From positions 1 through 8,743 of the forward strand of contig JACTVF010000086.1 in the NCBI GenBank assembly GCA_019695435.1: 8,743 nt of DNA. The letters are read 5' to 3'. A program made the translations under genes and the position numbers. The notes beneath the pieces were generated by a model. It did not search any database. It had not been told where the DNA came from and saw only the letters and a list, made by a program, of their open reading frames with translations. Positions 4,706 to 8,743 of this stretch are shown piece by piece. Origin of the DNA: Methanoregulaceae archaeon. Lineage in GTDB: Archaea > Halobacteriota > Methanomicrobia > Methanomicrobiales > Methanospirillaceae. Position 1 is the first letter of the stretch. Each line of letters opens with the position of its first letter.

Positions 4706-7152
4706 CCTTCCATCACCAATTGATCCTTCTTTTTCGCTTCCGGTATATACCCTTTGAGGAGGAGTGAGAGGGTCACGACCGTCACCGAACTCGCGGCCAT
4801 GGCAAGTGCGGCAAGTTCCGGCCGGAACACAAAACCGAAGAACGGGTAGAGGAGACCGGCACCCACCGGGATCAGGGCCGCGTTGTAGGCAAACGCCCAG
4901 AAGATGTTCCCCCTGATCCTGCCCATCACTTTTTTCGAGAGTTCGAGCGCCGCCACCGCATCGAGCAGGTCGTCTTTGACGAGCACGATCTCTCCGCTTT
5001 CGATGGCGATATCCGTCCCGCTGCCGATCGCGATCCCCACATCCGCCTGAGCAAGCGCCGGGGCATCGTTGATCCCGTCGCCGACAAACGCGACGCGCTC
5101 CCCCAGGTCCTGCAGGGCTTTTACTGCCGCTGCTTTTCCTCCCGGGAGGACTTCTGCTGTCACCCGGTCGATCCCGATCGTGCGGGCGATGGCTTCTGCG
5201 GTGCGTCTGTTGTCCCCGGTCACCATGACGACGGCGATCCCGTGCGCCTTGAGCCGCCGGACCGCTTCCGCGCTGGTTTCTTTAAGCGTATCCGCGATCG
5301 CGATGATTCCCGCAGATTTGTGGCTGATAGTGACGAGAACCACCGTCTTGCCGTCCTGCTCGAAGGTGCGGATCTTCGCATCGATCCCTTCGGGAAGCAC
5401 GATGCCGTTCTCCTGGATGAGCGTGCGGTTGCCCACCAGCACCTCTTCACCCAGTACCAGCGCACGGACCCCTTTGCCACCGATGGTATCAAACTTATCC
5501 GCCTCGCCGATCGCGGCACCCTTTGCCTGCGCAGCCCGGACAACCGCCTGCGCGAGCGGGTGGTCCGAGTTCTTCTCGACAGTGGCAGCAACTGCAAGGA
5601 GAGTCTCCTCAGTGACACCCTCTGCCACGATATCGGTCACCTCCGGCTTACCCTGCGTGAGCGTCCCGGTCTTGTCGAAGATCACGGTCGTGACCTTCTC
5701 GGCGAGTTCGAGCGCCTCGCCGTTCTTGATCAGGATCCCCAGTTCCGCGCCTCTCCCGATTCCTACCGTTACCGCGGTTGGCGTAGCAAGGCCAAGCGCA
5801 CACGGGCAGGCGACCACGAGCACCGAGATGAGGGCGGTGAGCGCGAAGATCAGGGTCGCGCCGAGTACGAAGTACCACACGATAAACGCAGACACGGAGA
5901 TAAAGAGGACCACGGGAATGAAGTACGTGACCGCGACATCCGCGATCCGCTGGACGGGCGGTTTTGACCCCTGCGCGTCCTCGACGAGCTGTATGATCTG
6001 CGCAAGCACGGTATCTTTCCCGATCTTTGTCGCTTTGACCGAGAGGACGCCGTTTGTGCTGATCGTGCCGCCGACCACCCGGCTCCCTTTGGCTTTCAGG
6101 GGCGGGACCGGTTCCCCGGTGATCATCGACTCGTCCACGTAACTCTCTCCGGCTACGACCTCCCCGTCCACCGGGATCCTGCTGCCGGGTTTCACGATCA
6201 CGATGTCGCCGGCCACGAGATCCTCGATGGCGACCTCAGTTTCTTTCCCGTTGCGGACGACCATCGCGGTCTTTGCCTGGAGCCCGGCCAGTTTTTTGAT
6301 CGCATCGGAGGTCCGGCCCTTTGCCCGGGCTTCGAGATACCTCCCGAGCATCAGGAATGCGGCGAGCATAATCGCGGTGTCGTAGAACATGAACTCGTGG
6401 GTGAGCACAACCGAGAACGTGCCCATCACGCTTGCGACATACGCGACGCCGGTGCCCATTGCGTACATGACATCCATGGACAGGGTTTTGTTTTTGAGCG
6501 CCGCCCCTGCGGCTTTAAAGATGGGGTATGCGACATAGAAGAAGACCGGCGTCGAGACGACGAGCATGAAGTACGCGAGCACCTGCATGGGGATCCCAAG
6601 CGGCGCCCACATGAGTATCATAAGAGGAATGCTGACCGCAAAACCGATGGAGAACCGCATCAGCTTGTCGTGGAGGTCGGCTTCCCGCGCCGCTTTTTCC
6701 GCCTCGTCGCTCACCTCGCCGGCAATCCCGAGGTACTGGTAGCCGGCATCCTCAATCGCCTGCTTCATGTCTGCAACCGTCGATACCGACGGGTTGTAGG
6801 TGACGTACGCCTGCTCGTTCCCGAGGTTCACGTTCGCAACAACGACCCCGGGCAGCGCCCGGAGTGCCGCTTCGATGGTCTGGACACAGGTGGCGCACAT
6901 CCTGCCGCCGACCTTAAGTGTTACCTCCCGGTTGGTCACCTCGTAGCCGGCGTCCCGCACCGCTTTTTCAAGATCAGAAAGACTCGTTTTTTCCGGATCG
7001 AACTCCACCCGGGCGGTTTCGGTCCCGAAGTTCACCTGCGCTTTTGTGACATTTTTGACGTTTGCAATCGCTTCTTCCACGGCGGCAGCGCAGGTCGCGC
7101 AGTGCATACCGCTAATTTTCAGTTCCGCTTTTTTCTTCTCCGGTTCCGGCAC
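4678..7152 (-). CDS. copA: copper-translocating P1B-type ATPase CopA
   Basis: An integral membrane pump of 824 aa from the chosen start, exporting Cu(I) from the cytoplasm at the cost of ATP. Two N-terminal heavy-metal-associated domains carry GMHCATC (C18, C21) and GRMCATC (C86, C89). Eight membrane helices are predicted (about 168-187, 191-211, 228-250, 255-272, 407-428, 433-461, 746-770, 777-801). The metal site CPC is at 449-451; Y756, N757, M785 and S789 match the Cu(I)-specific (P1B-1) signature. The catalytic set is complete: TGEP 345-348, phosphorylated D493 in DKTGT, HP 531-532, TGDN 645-648, GDGIND 691-696. No start has a strong ribosome binding site: GTG at 7150-7152 (MPEPEKKK) is preferred, TTG at 7165-7167 (829 aa) is possible. 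The last 28 bases overlap the YHS gene. The promoter lies in the space shared with the divergent ferredoxin. Confidence 0.97.
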   Translation of the reverse strand: MPEPEKKKAELKISGMHCATCAAAVEEAIANVKNVTKAQVNFGTETARVEFDPEKTSLSDLEKAVRDAGYEVTNREVTLKVGGRMCATCVQTIEAALRALPGVVVANVNLGNEQAYVTYNPSVSTVADMKQAIEDAGYQYLGIAGEVSDEAEKAAREADLHDKLMRFSIGFAVSIPLMILMWAPLGIPMQVLAYFMLVVSTPVFFYVAYPIFKAAGAALKNKTLSMDVMYAMGTGVAYVASVMGTFSVVLTHEFMFYDTAIMLAAFLMLGRYLEARAKGRTSDAIKKLAGLQAKTAMVVRNGKETEVAIEDLVAGDIVIVKPGSRIPVDGEVVAGESYVDESMITGEPVPPLKAKGSRVVGGTISTNGVLSVKATKIGKDTVLAQIIQLVEDAQGSKPPVQRIADVAVTYFIPVVLFISVSAFIVWYFVLGATLIFALTALISVLVVACPCALGLATPTAVTVGIGRGAELGILIKNGEALELAEKVTTVIFDKTGTLTQGKPEVTDIVAEGVTEETLLAVAATVEKNSDHPLAQAVVRAAQAKGAAIGEADKFDTIGGKGVRALVLGEEVLVGNRTLIQENGIVLPEGIDAKIRTFEQDGKTVVLVTISHKSAGIIAIADTLKETSAEAVRRLKAHGIAVVMVTGDNRRTAEAIARTIGIDRVTAEVLPGGKAAAVKALQDLGERVAFVGDGINDAPALAQADVGIAIGSGTDIAIESGEIVLVKDDLLDAVAALELSKKVMGRIRGNIFWAFAYNAALIPVGAGLLYPFFGFVFRPELAALAMAASSVTVVTLSLLLKGYIPEAKKKDQLVMEGWRSTRSAR
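4712..4717 (-). promoter_or_regulatory. ribosome binding site of the YHS gene inside copA
   Basis: GGTGAT on the minus strand, inside the last copA codons and six bases before the YHS start codon. It complements the archaeal 16S 3' end and supports independent initiation of the YHS protein on the copA mRNA. Confidence 0.6.
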
Positions 7153-7206
7153 AGGCCAGGCCCCCAAAAGAACAGGTTTTCTCTGCCCGTCCTCTCTCTT
7201 TTTTGT

Positions 7207-7221
7207 GTATATAACGGTTAT
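7207..7221 (-). promoter_or_regulatory. copA promoter with overlapping inverted repeat
   Basis: TTATATAC (7207-7214) on the minus strand is a good TATA box, placing the copA transcript start near 7184 and leaving 17-32 bases before the TTG or GTG start. ATAAC (7211-7215) and GTTAT (7217-7221), separated by one base, form an inverted repeat across the TATA box and the BRE just upstream of it. A repressor bound there would block TFB/TBP, so this is a candidate operator for a copper-responsive regulator. It is short, and no regulator gene is in the window. Confidence 0.45.
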
Positions 7222-7246
7222 GAAGGAGACAGCTTGGTACGGGTGG

Positions 7247-7255
7247 AATATTTAT
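7247..7255 (+). promoter_or_regulatory. TATA-like box of the ferredoxin gene
   Basis: AATATTTAT on the plus strand predicts a transcript start around 7277, some 23 bases before the ferredoxin ATG. It is about 35 bp from the copA TATA box, so the two divergent promoters could be controlled from one site. The ribosome binding site is weak (AGGGA at about 7290-7294, five bases before the ATG). Confidence 0.45.
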
Positions 7256-7299
7256 TGCGCCGGACACCAACATGCAGGTGTAAAAATGCAGGGAATACC

Positions 7300-7524
7300 A
7301 TGAAGGTGACGATCGATCGGATGCAGTGCGTGAGCTGCGGTTCGTGCTGGGATACGTGCCCGGCACTCTTTGTCCAGAATGACGATGACTCGTTTTCGCA
7401 GATCGTAGAGGAGTACCGGGATAAGGGAGATCGCGGAGCCAGTGTTGCCATTCCCGACACCATGGCCTGCGTCCGTGAAGCTGCCGGGCTCTGCCCGGCG
7501 TCGATCATCACCATTGTAGAGTGA
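7300..7524 (+). CDS. single-cluster [4Fe-4S] ferredoxin
   Basis: A 74-aa soluble electron carrier. The N terminus MKVTIDRMQCVSCGSCWDTC carries C10, C13, C16 and C20-Pro; C57 and C65-Pro lie near the C terminus. By comparison with Thermotoga maritima ferredoxin (C10, C13, C16, C51 as ligands; C20 and C43 as a disulfide), C10, C13, C16 and C65 should hold one [4Fe-4S] cluster, and C20 and C57 may form a disulfide. The loop between the halves is about 14 residues longer than in that protein and rich in charged residues (about 28-47). The ATG at 7300 gives the usual start three residues ahead of the first strand. It is divergent from copA and converges on the cupin, 35 bp apart. Its redox partner cannot be read from the context. 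Confidence 0.95.
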   Translation: MKVTIDRMQCVSCGSCWDTCPALFVQNDDDSFSQIVEEYRDKGDRGASVAIPDTMACVREAAGLCPASIITIVE

Positions 7525-7528
7525 ACCG

Positions 7529-7549
7529 CAGGTACCTGGCGTAAAAAAA
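7529..7549 (-). terminator. terminator between ferredoxin and cupin
   Basis: On the minus strand seven T residues (7543-7549) start ten bases after the cupin stop codon, a good archaeal T-tract terminator. Beyond it lies a 10-bp palindrome CAGGTACCTG (7529-7538), just after the ferredoxin stop on the plus strand. No T tract follows on the plus strand, so the ferredoxin transcript may run into the cupin antisense strand. Confidence 0.5.
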
Positions 7550-7559
7550 TCGGCCGGGC

Positions 7560-7895
7560 TCATTCACGGATCATGGAGAGGATCATCCGGAACCGCTCAC
7601 GGGCGAAAACCGCATGGGGTTTGTTTGCCGGCAGGATGATCATCTCGCCGGTCCCGACCGTGAAGGGCGTTCCCGCGATCTGCACCTCAGCTTTGCCGTC
7701 GGTCACCATGAGCACCGCGTCGTAAGGGGCGGTGTGTTCGGAGAGCCCTTCGCCCGCATCAAAGGAGAAGACTGTGATGGTGCCGGTTTTCTTAAAGACG
7801 ATCATCCGGCTGGCAACGGTGCCAGGCTGGTACGCGACGAGATCGTTCACGTTCAGGACTTTTTCCTTGAGGTCTTCACGTCCGGTATCGGTCAT
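7560..7895 (-). CDS. small cupin-domain protein
   Basis: A 111-aa single-domain cupin, a small beta-barrel. Motif 1 is GEGLSEHTAPYDAVLMVTDG (about 48-67) and motif 2 is GEMIILPANKPHAVFA (about 83-98). H54, D59 and H94 are the candidate metal ligands; the usual second His of HxH is Ala here (HTA), with D59 near the Glu position. This variant is common in archaeal and bacterial cupins of unknown function, so binding of a divalent metal is likely but the reaction is unknown. Residues 1-45 form the first strands. The frame is open upstream to 8072, but that part overlaps the next gene and looks non-coding; the ATG at 7893-7895 is the best start, though its ribosome binding site is weak. It lies 85 bp after the beta-domain gene and may be cotranscribed with it. 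Confidence 0.9.
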   Translation of the reverse strand: MTDTGREDLKEKVLNVNDLVAYQPGTVASRMIVFKKTGTITVFSFDAGEGLSEHTAPYDAVLMVTDGKAEVQIAGTPFTVGTGEMIILPANKPHAVFARERFRMILSMIRE

Positions 7896-7965
7896 GACAG
7901 GTTCCTGCACAGTGTTTTTCGTCCATCCTGATATCTGTACCTGTCCTGCATAATGCCTTCCTGTC
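7896..7965. repeat. three GACAGG elements upstream of the cupin
   Basis: In the 85-bp gap before the cupin, CCTGTC occurs at 7940-7945 and 7960-7965, exactly 20 bp apart (about two helical turns), and its complement GACAGG occurs at 7896-7901, next to the cupin ATG. Spaced direct copies of this kind can be binding sites for a regulator, or the GACAGG/CCTGTC pair could form a stem over the start codon. Six-base repeats in 70 bp can also arise by chance. Confidence 0.3.
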
Positions 7966-7980
7966 GGGGAAAAGGTGAGA

Positions 7981-8385
7981 TCAAGAGATATCCTCGACAT
8001 AAACCCGGTATTCCCAGTTCTCCGGAAGGTTATGGAGGTTAAAGATAGGTACACTATACTGAGACTGCCCATACGGGGCTATGCTGACTTCACTGTACCC
8101 GCTTGCCAGCTGCATTCTGCCCGATTCGTCATAAATACCCGCACCAATGACGGCATTGACCGGCACCGCGGTATTGGACTTCACGATCCCGTAAAAATAG
8201 GGGGTACCTAATGATGAGTATCCTACCGTAGTATCAACAATCTCCACGACCGGGCCCGTTTGTGCCGAAGCAGGAGCGGTGTAGGATGATACTGGTGCGG
8301 TGGAGCCGGGCATTTCGAAATAAATCGCCACGAAGACAATTACGATAAGAGAAATCAGTAAAATGACTTCGGTACTTTTCTTCAT
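7981..8385 (-). CDS. membrane-anchored protein with extracytoplasmic beta domain (FxLYD-like)
   Basis: A 134-aa protein. KK at positions 2-3 is followed by a hydrophobic helix (about 6-23), a signal anchor that should leave the rest outside the cell. A Pro/Ser/Thr/Ala-rich linker (about 26-45) leads to a beta-rich domain (46-134) with GTPYFYGIVKSNTAVPVNAV (60-79), GIYDESGR and a strand-loop pattern reminiscent of FxLYD-type domains common in methanogen surface proteins. I call this likeness only, not a family match. There is no Cys, so it is not a lipoprotein. The ATG at 8383-8385 has no ribosome binding site, but a TATA-like box at 8403-8409 lies just upstream, so the mRNA may be nearly leaderless. 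The function is unknown; the cupin follows 85 bp downstream. Confidence 0.8.
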   Translation of the reverse strand: MKKSTEVILLISLIVIVFVAIYFEMPGSTAPVSSYTAPASAQTGPVVEIVDTTVGYSSLGTPYFYGIVKSNTAVPVNAVIGAGIYDESGRMQLASGYSEVSIAPYGQSQYSVPIFNLHNLPENWEYRVYVEDIS

Positions 8386-8402
8386 AACGGCCGGATTTCT
8401 TC

Positions 8403-8409
8403 ATTATAT
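8403..8409 (-). promoter_or_regulatory. TATA-like box close to the beta-domain gene start
   Basis: ATATAAT on the minus strand is centred about 21 bases before the ATG at 8385, placing initiation at or next to the start codon. Together with the lack of a Shine-Dalgarno sequence this suggests a leaderless mRNA. A second A/T-rich element, TTTTTAAAAA at 8441-8450, would instead give a leader of about 30 bases. Confidence 0.4.
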
Positions 8410-8540
8410 CCTGAACGTTTGCATTTCGCGTCTGCGTTTCTTTTTAAAAATGGATATATGGAGATACGCATCATGCTGACCACAATCCCGTTCCGCTCCA
8501 CGCAGAAGGAGATATAATGGATTCCTCCGGCTTTTTTCCT
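8410..8540. other. intergenic region before the beta-domain gene, no gene seen
   Basis: No gene is evident in the roughly 155 bp between the two small membrane-protein genes. It contains the 10-bp palindrome TTTTTAAAAA (8441-8450), which on the minus strand could end the upstream transcript or serve as a promoter box, and a nearby ATATAT element at 8454-8459. On the plus strand a striking AAGGAG sequence (about 8506-8511) precedes an ATG at 8517; this is discussed among the findings. Confidence 0.35.
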
Positions 8541-8738
8541 TTACAGGGACGCAGGAGGATTTTCCGTCTTCCGGGGAGACCTGAGCTCCCGGATGATCAG
8601 GTAAAGCACATCGGTGAGGTACCCGAACAGCGGCAGAATCGCCAGAACCGTCCAGACCGGCGCGAACATCTTCTGTTCCTTTGCGTCCCGGTAGATAAGG
8701 AACGCGATGAGCAGCTGGATAACCCAGATACCGATCAT
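8541..8738 (-). CDS. small two-helix membrane protein, possibly PLDc_N-like
   Basis: A 65-aa protein with two hydrophobic helices (about 3-15 and 27-48) joined by a charged loop (YRDAKEQK), and a basic, Pro-containing C terminus (RELRSPRKTENPPASL). The pattern of a helix, an Asp-Ala-Lys loop, then a helix ending in a tyrosine-rich face resembles the PLDc_N type of small membrane proteins seen in many archaea and bacteria; the match is by eye and weak. The ATG at 8736-8738 is five bases from the window edge, so a longer N terminus outside the window cannot be ruled out, since the frame stays open. The function is unknown. The plus strand also has an open frame here, judged a shadow. Confidence 0.65.
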   Translation of the reverse strand: MIGIWVIQLLIAFLIYRDAKEQKMFAPVWTVLAILPLFGYLTDVLYLIIRELRSPRKTENPPASL

Positions 8739-8743
8739 CAGGA

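Noticed and set aside
5069..6142. Long plus-strand open frame (357 aa) opposite copA
   Set aside because: Ser/Thr/Ala-rich low-complexity product in the antisense of a complete, motif-rich ATPase; explained by GC-rich codon use.
6397..7299. Upstream extension of the ferredoxin frame (to 375 aa)
   Set aside because: The extension is antisense to copA and Arg/His-rich; the ferredoxin starts normally at the ATG at 7300 with its own TATA-like box.
1..8743. Mobile element, phage, CRISPR or defence system
   Set aside because: No transposase, integrase, Cas or toxin-antitoxin-like protein, no spaced direct repeats of CRISPR type, and no tRNA or attachment-site pattern were seen.

Overview
The window looks like a chromosomal stretch of a euryarchaeal methanogen, most likely of the order Methanomicrobiales (Methanoregula/Methanosphaerula-like). 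This is inferred from the protein flavour (DUF362 two-cluster Fe-S protein, UPF0316 protein, bacterial-type ferritin, single-cluster ferredoxin), from archaeal TATA-like boxes roughly 25 nt ahead of presumed transcript starts, from GGTGAT/GAGGTG-type ribosome binding sites and from oligo-T tracts after genes. No 16S rRNA or methanogenesis gene is present to confirm it. There are no tRNA or rRNA genes, CRISPR arrays, insertion sequences or phage genes that I can see.

Layout. Nine of the ten confident genes lie on the minus strand; the ferredoxin is on plus. From left to right: a DUF362 two-[4Fe-4S] protein (38-1144); a roughly 240-bp intergenic region with promoter signals and a small inverted repeat; a complete ferritin (1386-1874); a 250-bp intergenic region with the ferritin promoter and a GC-rich palindrome; a likely two-gene unit of an unrecognised 333-aa protein (2640-3641) followed by a four-TPR protein (2127-2585); a UPF0316/DUF2179 membrane protein (3792-4394); and a copper module made of the Cu(I) P-type ATPase CopA (4678-7152) with a 46-aa YHS metal-binding protein (4565-4705) whose start lies inside the 3' end of copA. 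Divergent from copA is a ferredoxin (7300-7524). It converges on a small cupin (7560-7895). Further right are a membrane-anchored beta-domain protein (7981-8385) and a two-helix small membrane protein (8541-8738) near the window edge.

How the genes fit together. The theme is metal and redox handling. Ferritin oxidises and stores iron. CopA exports Cu(I). The YHS peptide is probably translationally coupled to CopA and is a candidate copper carrier or sensor. The divergent ferredoxin shares the copA promoter region, where a short inverted repeat sits on the copA TATA/BRE, so joint control by copper or redox stress is plausible but not shown. The DUF362 protein is an Fe-S protein of unknown function. 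The cupin and the two small membrane proteins have no assigned role.

I did not find a clear, new multi-gene system. The most useful points are the short YHS gene overlapping copA, the unrecognised 333-aa/TPR pair, terminator-shaped hairpins on the strand that carries no gene, and small upstream reading frames that end on the start codon of the next gene.
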